Shown: positions 1 to 5,646 of the stretch, one piece after another
How the letters are laid out: the number at the start of each line of letters is the position of its first letter
Numbering within the stretch: position 1 is the first letter of the stretch
Assembly (NCBI GenBank): GCA_900551075.1
Contig: URVB01000049.1
Coordinates: 1-31,093, forward strand
DNA: 31,093 nt
Reading direction: 5' to 3'
DNA from: an uncultured Blautia sp.
GTDB lineage: Bacteria > Bacillota > Clostridia > Lachnospirales > Lachnospiraceae
The notes under the pieces: model-generated
Database searches by the model: none
What the model saw: only the letters and a program-made list of their open reading frames with translations
Told to the model about the DNA's origin: nothing
Made by a program: the position numbers and the translations under genes

Positions 1-27
1 AATATATCCGGAGGAAGTAAGTAGTAT

Positions 28-54
28 CCCCGGCCGGAATAAGTCTGGCCGGGG
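28..54. terminator. GC-rich hairpin, possible terminator without U-tract
   Basis: A 10-bp stem (28-37 with 45-54, one G-U pair) closes a 7-base loop. It lies 8 bases after the TAA stop of a possible upstream ORF, which fits a gene end. No T-run follows, so it may be only part of a terminator. Confidence 0.4.
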
Positions 55-80
55 AACATAAATATTGTATCATCTTTAGA

Positions 81-127
81 ATTTCGTGTTGCATTTCGTG
101 TTGCATAGCCCTATAATATGCAACACG
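81..127. repeat. 12-bp tandem repeat plus inverted copy, integrase-arm-like
   Basis: ATTTCGTGTTGC occurs twice in tandem (81-92 and 93-104). The second copy also begins an 11-bp perfect inverted repeat: CGTGTTGCATA at 97-107 pairs with 117-127 across a 9-base spacer. Iterated short sites of this kind are typical of the arm-type binding sites near the end of elements that use tyrosine recombinases. That role is an inference, since no integrase is in the window. Confidence 0.6.
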
Positions 128-194
128 GACGTACTATTTTTGATAGGCAGGCAAAGAGCAAAAGTGCCTGAAAATCCCATAAATAAAGGATTTC

Positions 195-223
195 TTTAAT
201 ATCTGGTAGAAACGCATTATATA
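195..223 (+). promoter_or_regulatory. weak candidate promoter
   Basis: TTTAAT (195-200) and TATATA (218-223) are separated by 17 bases. The predicted start near 229-231 would fall at the GGGATTCT that begins the T-arm-like structure. The -35 is poor, so this is only a candidate. Confidence 0.3.
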
Positions 224-228
224 TAGAA

Positions 229-275
229 GGGATTCTATACGGGTTCAATTCCCGTCAGCAGCTTCAGAGAATCCC
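229..275 (+). other. tRNA T-arm-like hairpin enclosed by an 8-bp helix
   Basis: Bases 239-255 form a perfect T-arm: stem ACGGG/CCCGT with the 7-base loop TTCAATT, which fits the TTCRANN consensus. It is followed by CAGCAGCT, as an acceptor strand would be. No matching 5' acceptor, D arm or anticodon arm is found upstream, so this is not a whole tRNA. Bases 229-236 are complementary to 268-275 and enclose the arm; that helix excludes the terminator stem that starts at 270. It could be an att core copied from a tRNA or tmRNA end, or part of an attenuator. Confidence 0.5.
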
Positions 276-299
276 TTGAGTTTTCAAGGGATTTTTTTT
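270..299 (+). terminator. strong intrinsic terminator
   Basis: A perfect 10-bp stem (270-279 with 284-293) with a 4-base loop is followed by an uninterrupted T-run (292-299). It ends whatever is transcribed through the T-arm-like region, about 70 bp before glnS. Confidence 0.82.
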
Positions 300-371
300 A
301 CGGAAAATCTTTTAAATCTCAGTGATTTATGATAAGATAAATATTCTAAGAGCAGTCTAGGAGGGAATGAG

Positions 372-2039
372 ATGGAGAACGAAGCAGTTTCCAAAAATTT
401 TATTGAAAATATAATTGATAAAGATCTGGCAGAAGGTGTTTACGACACTGTGCATACCCGTTTCCCGCCGGAACCGAATGGATATCTCCATATCGGACAT
501 GCAAAATCCATTCTTTTGAATTATGGACTTGCACAGGAGTATAACGGCAAGTTCAATATGCGCTTTGACGATACGAATCCGACTAAAGAAAAAACGGAGT
601 TCGTAGAGTCTATTAAGGAAGATATTAAATGGCTGGGAGCAGATTGGGAGGACAGGCTGTTCTTTGCCTCTGATTATTTCGGACAGATGTATGAGGCGGC
701 TGTGAAGCTGATTAAAAAGGGCAAAGCCTATGTCTGTGATCTGACGGCAGAGGAAATCCGCGTATACAGAGGAACTCTGACAGAACCCGGTAAGGAAAGT
801 CCATACCGCAGCCGCAGTGCGGAAGAGAATCTTAAGCTTTTTGAGGAAATGAAGGAAGGCAAATACGAGGATGGTACAAAAGTTCTTCGCGCAAAAATCG
901 ATATGGCGTCACCGAATATGAATATGCGTGATCCGGTTATTTACCGTGTGGCACATATGACACATCACAATACAGGGGATAAGTGGTGTATTTATCCGAT
1001 GTACGATTTTGCGCACCCCATCGAGGATGCCATTGAGGGAATCACTCATTCCATATGTACGCTGGAGTTTGAGGATCATCGGCCCCTGTATGATTGGGTG
1101 GTGAGAGAACTGGAATATCCGCATCCGCCGAAGCAGATCGAATTTGCGAAGCTGTATCTGACGAATGTAGTGACAGGCAAGCGCTATATTAAGAAGCTGG
1201 TAGAGGATGGGATCGTGGATGGCTGGGATGACCCTCGTCTGGTCTCTGTTGCAGCGCTCAGGCGACGCGGCTTTACTCCGGAATCCATTAAAATGTTTGT
1301 GGAACTCTGCGGGGTATCCAAGGCAAACAGCTCTGTTGATTATGCGATGCTGGAGTACTGCATCCGTGAGGATCTGAAGCTGAAGAGGCCGCGTCTTATG
1401 GCAGTTCTGGACCCGGTCAGACTGATAATCGACAATTATCCGGAAGGACAGATCGAATATCTGGATGCTCCCAATAACATGGAAAACGAAGCACTGGGAG
1501 AACGTAAAATTCCGTTCGGCCGGGAGCTTTATATTGAGCGGGAGGACTTTATGATCGATCCCCCGAAGAAATACAAACGTCTTTTCCTGGGCACAGAGGT
1601 ACGGCTGATGAATGCATATTTTGTTACCTGCACGGGCTTTGAAGCGGATGACGATGGTACGGTGCGAGTGGTTCACTGTACGTATGATCCGGCAACCAAG
1701 GGCGGCAATTCTCCGGATGGACGCAAGGTAAAGGGGACGATTCACTGGGTGGAAGCAACGCAGGCCGGACAGGCAGAGGTGCGCTTATACGAAAATATCG
1801 TAGATGAGGAGAAGGGTGTTTATAATAAAGAGGATGGTTCTCTGAATGTGAATCCGAATTCTCTGACGACAGTGAAGGCATATGTGGAACCGGCACTTAT
1901 GGAAGCAAAAGGCTATGACAGCTTCCAGTTTGTACGGAACGGTTTTTTCTGTGCGGATATTCATGATTCTAAGGAGGGAGCTCCGGTATTTAACCGTATT
2001 GTTTCCCTGAAGAGTTCTTTTAAACTGCCGAAGGCATAA
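372..2039 (+). CDS. glnS: glutamine--tRNA ligase
   Basis: Cytoplasmic class Ic aminoacyl-tRNA synthetase that charges tRNA-Gln with glutamine using ATP. The 555-aa length matches the bacterial GlnRS family. The PPEPNGYLHIGHAKS stretch near residues 32-46 holds the HIGH motif. The KMSKS-equivalent loop is degenerate (VTGKR, about residue 270). The C-terminal half is the beta-barrel anticodon-binding region, with the family segment EVRLMNAYFV. The start has a good ribosome site (GGAGGG at 360-365). A direct GlnRS implies that the organism need not depend only on the GatCAB amidotransferase route for Gln-tRNA. No T-box specifier or antiterminator motif is seen upstream. A hairpin terminator follows. 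Confidence 0.97.
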   Translation: MENEAVSKNFIENIIDKDLAEGVYDTVHTRFPPEPNGYLHIGHAKSILLNYGLAQEYNGKFNMRFDDTNPTKEKTEFVESIKEDIKWLGADWEDRLFFASDYFGQMYEAAVKLIKKGKAYVCDLTAEEIRVYRGTLTEPGKESPYRSRSAEENLKLFEEMKEGKYEDGTKVLRAKIDMASPNMNMRDPVIYRVAHMTHHNTGDKWCIYPMYDFAHPIEDAIEGITHSICTLEFEDHRPLYDWVVRELEYPHPPKQIEFAKLYLTNVVTGKRYIKKLVEDGIVDGWDDPRLVSVAALRRRGFTPESIKMFVELCGVSKANSSVDYAMLEYCIREDLKLKRPRLMAVLDPVRLIIDNYPEGQIEYLDAPNNMENEALGERKIPFGRELYIEREDFMIDPPKKYKRLFLGTEVRLMNAYFVTCTGFEADDDGTVRVVHCTYDPATKGGNSPDGRKVKGTIHWVEATQAGQAEVRLYENIVDEEKGVYNKEDGSLNVNPNSLTTVKAYVEPALMEAKGYDSFQFVRNGFFCADIHDSKEGAPVFNRIVSLKSSFKLPKA

Positions 2040-2050
2040 AACAGAATAGT

Positions 2051-2083
2051 AAAGAGGCTGTTTTGAAAAAAAGCAGCCTCTTT
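2051..2083 (+). terminator. terminator after glnS
   Basis: A 10-bp perfect stem (AAAGAGGCTG at 2051-2060 with 2074-2083) has an A-rich 13-base loop; the 3' arm ends in TTT. A second GC-rich hairpin (2092-2100 with 2106-2114) follows without a T-run. Together they probably separate glnS from the ferredoxin gene. Confidence 0.6.
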
Positions 2084-2151
2084 CTATAAAGGCCGGCAGG
2101 GATTTCCTGTCGGCTGCAAATCACTCAAGAATACATGTGGAGGGTACAAGA

Positions 2152-2544
2152 ATGAAGAAATTAAGCATTGCAAAAAAGGATGCATGTATGGCATGCAAGG
2201 CATGTGAAATCGCCTGTTCAGAGGCATTTTACAAGGAATTCAGCGAAGCTCTGTCCTGTCTTAAGATTCGTACGGCAAAGGATGGGGTGACTCCGAAGCC
2301 GGCTGTATGTGTACAGTGTGGAAAATGTGCAAAAGCCTGTCCGGAGGGTGCCATCACCCAGAATGCAAAAGGCGTATACATAATTAATAAGAAGAAATGT
2401 GCAGGCTGCGGCAAATGCGTGGAAGCCTGTCCCTTTGGTCTCATTATAAAGACTGAGGACAAAGATTATGCAAGCAAGTGTATTGCCTGCGGAATCTGCG
2501 CAAAGGCCTGCCCAATGGAAGTTCTGGAAATCAAAGAAGCATAA
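2152..2544 (+). CDS. 4Fe-4S ferredoxin-type electron-transfer protein, four clusters
   Basis: A 130-aa iron-sulfur protein. Four C-x2-C-x2-C-x3-C motifs are visible (CMACKACEIAC, CVQCGKCAKAC, CAGCGKCVEAC, CIACGICAKAC), giving 16 cysteines, enough for four [4Fe-4S] clusters. This layout matches the small polyferredoxin subunits (HycB/CooF-like or aldehyde-oxidoreductase-associated) that shuttle electrons to a larger oxidoreductase. I chose ATG 2152 because GGAGGG (2139-2144) sits at proper spacing; an upstream in-frame GTG at 2137 lacks a ribosome site. No partner oxidoreductase lies next to it, so the redox partner is unknown. Confidence 0.88.
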   Translation: MKKLSIAKKDACMACKACEIACSEAFYKEFSEALSCLKIRTAKDGVTPKPAVCVQCGKCAKACPEGAITQNAKGVYIINKKKCAGCGKCVEACPFGLIIKTEDKDYASKCIACGICAKACPMEVLEIKEA

Positions 2545-2560
2545 GACTACATACAAAAAG

Positions 2561-2607
2561 AAGGCTGCGTACCCGGTAAAAACCGGAGGATACAGCCCTC
2601 TTTTTTA
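2561..2607. terminator. bidirectional terminator between convergent genes
   Basis: Nested stems (GGCT/AGCC outer, CCGGT 2573-2577 with ACCGG 2582-2586 inner) are flanked by an A-run on the left and CTCTTTTTT on the right. It can therefore end both the ferredoxin transcript (+) and the acidic protein transcript (-). Confidence 0.75.
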
Positions 2608-2615
2608 TTTCAGAA

Positions 2616-2912
2616 TCATTCAGCGTCCTCAGCCGGATTTTCTGCTTTTTCATCGGCATCCTCAGCCGGCTCATCAGCGGCTTCTTCTGTATCTTCAGCA
2701 GTCTCTTCCCAGGAGGCAAAATCCTCCTGTGCTTCCTCTTTTTCCTCTTCTTTGGAATCCTCCGGAATGTCGAAATCCTCATCGAAATCATCTTCAAATT
2801 CAGCAGCCCTGCGCGGCTTTTTCTTCAGAACAACAGCGGCCGCTGCCCCTGCTGCTGCAGCAGTTGCTGCTCCTAATGCTACGAGTCCCCAATATTTGTT
2901 GAACTTTGCCAT
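2616..2912 (-). CDS. small membrane-anchored acidic protein, function unknown
   Basis: A 98-aa protein with one hydrophobic Ala-rich segment (about residues 8-27), a positive stop-transfer patch (KKKPRR) and then a long tail of almost only Glu, Asp and Ala. This predicts an N-terminal anchor with a disordered, strongly acidic tail, probably cytoplasmic by the positive-inside rule. AAAGGAGC precedes the ATG at suitable spacing on the - strand. It is convergent with the ferredoxin gene and shares its terminator. The overlapping + strand frames are mirror frames of the acidic repeats. It resembles YtxH-like small proteins only in layout; I do not recognise a family. Confidence 0.7.
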   Translation of the reverse strand: MAKFNKYWGLVALGAATAAAAGAAAAVVLKKKPRRAAEFEDDFDEDFDIPEDSKEEEKEEAQEDFASWEETAEDTEEAADEPAEDADEKAENPAEDAE

Positions 2913-3102
2913 AATACCCTGCTCCTTTCACTTTTTGACCGAATGGCCGTTATGGTATTGGTAAATATCAAAATCAGATATTCCTATTGTAATACTTTTT
3001 CGGCAAAAAGAAAAGGGTAAGATGAAGAATAAAAGTAGTTGCGCCATTTTTTTATCCGGAGTATACTGGGACAGAAGAAAAAAGGCAGAAAAGGAGACCT
3101 TA

Positions 3103-3687
3103 ATGAAAAGAATCATTTTAGCGTCCGCTTCGCCCAGACGCAGGGAGCTTCTTGAGAAGGCAGGAGTGGTATTTGAAGTTATGCCTGGGAATGGAGAAGA
3201 ACGGATTACCTGTAAAAAACCGGAGGATATTGTTAAAGAGCTGTCTTTGGGAAAAGCGCTTTCTGCTGCCGGAGACATGGAAGAAGATACGGTGATTCTT
3301 GGAGCGGATACGATCGTTGTCTATGAGGACCGCATTCTTGGGAAACCGAAGGATGAAGCGGATGCGGTGAAAACCTTAATGCAGCTCCAGGGAAATACAC
3401 ACCGGGTATATACGGGAGTGACGGTGCTTATAAGGAGAAGTGGACAGTGGGAGCCATATACATTTGCGGAATGCACGGAGGTGACCTTTTATCCGGTATC
3501 AGAAGAAGAAATCCACAGCTATGTGAAGAGCGGAGAACCTATGGATAAAGCCGGAAGTTATGGGATTCAGGGGCCTTTCGGCATTTATGTGAAGAGCATT
3601 TGCGGCGATTATTCCAATGTAGTGGGCCTTCCTGTAGCAAGACTTTTTTACGAGACAAAGAAATTGGGATTGGATTTGAGAGGATGA
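3103..3687 (+). CDS. maf: Maf-family nucleoside triphosphate pyrophosphatase
   Basis: A 194-aa cytoplasmic enzyme expected to hydrolyse non-canonical or excess nucleotides (dTTP/UTP type) to the monophosphate and PPi, a house-cleaning role. It opens with the signature ASASPRR, followed by GADTIV at about residue 65 and the conserved GEPMDKAGSYGIQG segment near residues 145-158. The longer reading from ATG 3022 is rejected: AAGGAG lies just before ATG 3103, and the family begins at this point. First gene of a tight run with two HAD phosphatases and a small protein; its stop overlaps or abuts the next start. Confidence 0.93.
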   Translation: MKRIILASASPRRRELLEKAGVVFEVMPGNGEERITCKKPEDIVKELSLGKALSAAGDMEEDTVILGADTIVVYEDRILGKPKDEADAVKTLMQLQGNTHRVYTGVTVLIRRSGQWEPYTFAECTEVTFYPVSEEEIHSYVKSGEPMDKAGSYGIQGPFGIYVKSICGDYSNVVGLPVARLFYETKKLGLDLRG

Positions 3688-3692
3688 GGAAA

Positions 3693-4358
3693 ATGATAAA
3701 AGCATGTGTTTTTGACTTAGATGGTACACTGGCAAATACGTTGGAATCCATGGCTTATGTGGCAAATGAAATTATGAAGAAATTCGGTTTAAGAGAGCTT
3801 CCTGTGGAGAATTTTAAGTATTACTGCGGAGAGGGTGCGAATATGCTGATGCGCCGCTGCCTGAAGGATGCGGGAGATGAGGAACTTGTGCATTTCGAGG
3901 AAGGACAGAAGATTTACCGGGAAATGTTTGCTGAGAACCCCATGTATAAAGTAACGCATTATCCGGGGATGCCCGAAACCCTGAAGAAGCTGAAGGAGCG
4001 CGGCGTGAAGCTGGCCGTCTGCTCCAATAAGCCGCATCCGGCCGCAGTAAAGGTGATTGGCCTGATGTTTGGCGGAGTGTTTGATATGGTCATTGGACAG
4101 AGTGAAGCGATCCGAAGAAAGCCTGCGCCGGATGGGGCGCTGAGGATTGCAGAAGAATTCGGCGTAAAACCGCAGGAATGTATGTACATAGGAGATACCA
4201 GGACAGATATGGAGACTGGAAAAGCAGCAGGTATGTATACAGTGGGCGTTTTGTGGGGATTCCGCGACTGTCAGGAGCTGGAAGAGGGCGGCGCTGATAT
4301 CATTGCAGAAAAGCCGGAAGATTTATTAAAAATTTATGAGGGATATCAAAATGATTAA
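3693..4358 (+). CDS. HAD-family hydrolase, phosphoglycolate-phosphatase-like
   Basis: A 221-aa Gph/PGP-type HAD phosphatase with an alpha-helical cap. Motif I is FDLDGTL (about residues 6-12), motif II is CSNKPH, the motif III lysine is in RRKPAPDG, and motif IV is GDTRTDMETGKAAG. All catalytic positions are present. The substrate cannot be read from sequence; phosphoglycolate or other small phosphate esters are typical. Two starts compete: ATG 3684 overlaps the maf stop (ATGA), and ATG 3693 has a better placed GAGGA. The following gene starts inside its last codons, so translation is probably coupled. Confidence 0.9.
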   Translation: MIKACVFDLDGTLANTLESMAYVANEIMKKFGLRELPVENFKYYCGEGANMLMRRCLKDAGDEELVHFEEGQKIYREMFAENPMYKVTHYPGMPETLKKLKERGVKLAVCSNKPHPAAVKVIGLMFGGVFDMVIGQSEAIRRKPAPDGALRIAEEFGVKPQECMYIGDTRTDMETGKAAGMYTVGVLWGFRDCQELEEGGADIIAEKPEDLLKIYEGYQND

Positions 4359-5166
4359 AATGGTGGCAAGCGATTTGGATGGTACCATTCTGCTGAATGG
4401 TGCACAGGAAATTCCAAAAGAGCTGTTTTCTTTGATTCGTGGGCTCAAGGAGCTGGGAATTCTTTTTGTAGCGGCCAGTGGAAGACAGTATTCCAACATG
4501 AAAAGACTGTTTGCTCCCGTATTGTCAGACATGGCATTTATTTGCGAGAATGGGGCTATGGCAATCCAAAATGAGGAGATTTTGTATCAGGATGCCTTTG
4601 AGCCGTCTCTTGTGAAGGAGATTGTGGAAGCGGTTTATGAAAGAGAAAACTCAGAGTTTTCCTATTCCACAAAGGATTATTATTATCTTCGTCCGAAAAC
4701 ACGGCATTATCTGGAGCTGATGACGGAGACAATCAAAACAGACTGCAGGCTCATTCAGGATTTTGACGAGTTCACGGAACCCTGCATGAAGCTGGCAGTT
4801 TATGAGCAGGGAGGAATGCAGGAAAAGTCCATACGCTATTGGAGAGAGCGCTTTTCTGACCGCTGTACAGTTGTAACTTCAGGACTGGCCTGGGTGGATT
4901 TTATTCCTTTTGGTACGAATAAGGCCAAAGGAGTGAAGACGTATCAGGATTTGTTAGGGATTAGTCCGGAGGAATGTCTGATTTTCGGTGATGAGTATAA
5001 TGATGTGGAAATGCTGAAGGCAGTTCCTTACGGCTTTGCCATGGCACATTCCAAAGAGGGGGTAAAGGCGGCTGCAAATTATCAGACAGAACGTGTGGAG
5101 CCTGTGCTGGAAAAGCTGATTTCGGCAAAGGGCAATATTGAGGCGGTGATTCAGGAGGGTATTTGA
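4351..5166 (+). CDS. Cof-type HAD-IIB family phosphatase
   Basis: A 271-aa HAD hydrolase with a type IIB cap. Motif I is ASDLDGTIL at the N-terminus, motif II is AASGRQY, and the C-terminal motif IV region is FGDEYNDVEML followed by a GFAMAHS segment typical of Cof proteins. Such enzymes dephosphorylate sugar phosphates, FMN or PLP-related compounds; the substrate here is unknown. ATG 4351 was chosen because GAGGG (4338-4342) sits 8 bases upstream. It overlaps the end of the previous gene by 8 bases, evidence for a single operon with maf and the Gph-like gene. Confidence 0.9.
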   Translation: MIKMVASDLDGTILLNGAQEIPKELFSLIRGLKELGILFVAASGRQYSNMKRLFAPVLSDMAFICENGAMAIQNEEILYQDAFEPSLVKEIVEAVYERENSEFSYSTKDYYYLRPKTRHYLELMTETIKTDCRLIQDFDEFTEPCMKLAVYEQGGMQEKSIRYWRERFSDRCTVVTSGLAWVDFIPFGTNKAKGVKTYQDLLGISPEECLIFGDEYNDVEMLKAVPYGFAMAHSKEGVKAAANYQTERVEPVLEKLISAKGNIEAVIQEGI

Positions 5167-5167
5167 A

Positions 5168-5425
5168 ATGTATACAAAAGAGTGTATTCAGACGTTTTTA
5201 AATCATCAGGGCCAGCTATTTGATGAGCCTGTTGCGGATTCCTATGAGGAAGCTGAGGAATTTTTGGAGGACTGTATGGCCGTTGTGGTAAATTCTGTAA
5301 AAGAGGTCCGGAATTATCTGGATGAAGCAGGTGCCGATGTGGAAGGCATGTCCGACAGGGAACTGGAGGAGGCGTGTGAGGTATTTGCATTGTCCAATGG
5401 AAAGTATCTGATCGTAGAAGGATAA
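5168..5425 (+). CDS. conserved small acidic protein, function unknown
   Basis: An 85-aa acidic protein with no membrane segment and no signal peptide. It looks largely helical, with Glu-rich helices (around YEEAEEFLED and DRELEEACEVF), and ends in the strand-like GKYLIVEG. AGGAGGG (5153-5159) lies 8 bases before the ATG, and the gene starts one base after the Cof-type stop, so it is the last gene of the maf operon. A GC-rich hairpin follows. I do not recognise the family; the length and good ribosome site make it a real gene. Confidence 0.75.
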   Translation: MYTKECIQTFLNHQGQLFDEPVADSYEEAEEFLEDCMAVVVNSVKEVRNYLDEAGADVEGMSDRELEEACEVFALSNGKYLIVEG

Positions 5426-5443
5426 AAATGACCTATGATGTAG

Positions 5444-5464
5444 GGCGGGAACTGTTGTCCCGCC
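5444..5464 (+). terminator. GC-rich hairpin after the maf operon
   Basis: GGCGGGA (5444-5450) pairs with TCCCGCC (5458-5464) around a 7-base loop. No T-run follows, so termination would be weak or need a factor. Confidence 0.4.
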
Positions 5465-5567
5465 TTGCGTGGTTTGTGAGGGAAACTGTAAATTACATGG
5501 ACTGAATTTCGTATGATACAATATAAAATGAATGGCAGGCTGTTTCGGGACTTTAGAGAAAGTTTAC

Positions 5568-5596
5568 TTGTGAAACAGATAGAAATGGGATACAAT
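5568..5596 (+). promoter_or_regulatory. promoter of the surface-protein gene
   Basis: TTGTGA (-35, 5568-5573) and TACAAT (-10, 5591-5596) are spaced by 17 bases. Transcription would start near 5603, downstream of an in-frame ATG at 5599, which supports using ATG 5647 as the gene start. Confidence 0.7.
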
Positions 5597-5646
5597 AGAT
5601 GTACGAGAACAGACTGAATAACGGACTGGAAAAGGAGGAATGGCTC

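Larger units (their letters stand above)
1..371. other. non-coding AT-rich edge region upstream of glnS
   Basis: No gene is contained here. The first 20 bases can be read as the last codons of an upstream + strand ORF ending in the residues YIRRK and a TAA stop at 18-20; this is too short to identify. After it come a GC-rich hairpin (28-54), a 12-bp tandem repeat with an inverted copy (81-127), a small hairpin (148-153 with 165-170), a T-arm-like hairpin (239-255), and a strong terminator (270-299). The stretch is more AT-rich than the genes that follow. I infer either the end of an integrated element or a regulatory leader. Confidence 0.6.

Noticed and set aside
176..266. Complete tRNA gene ending at the T-arm-like hairpin
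   Set aside because: No 5' strand complementary to the CAGCAGC tail and no proper D or anticodon arm could be found in the preceding 60 bases.
300..371. T-box riboswitch upstream of glnS
   Set aside because: No AGGGTGG-type T-box sequence or specifier stem is present.
2468..2964. + strand ORFs opposite the small acidic protein
   Set aside because: They are mirror frames of the repetitive acidic codons; the - strand frame has a ribosome site and a sensible membrane-anchor layout.
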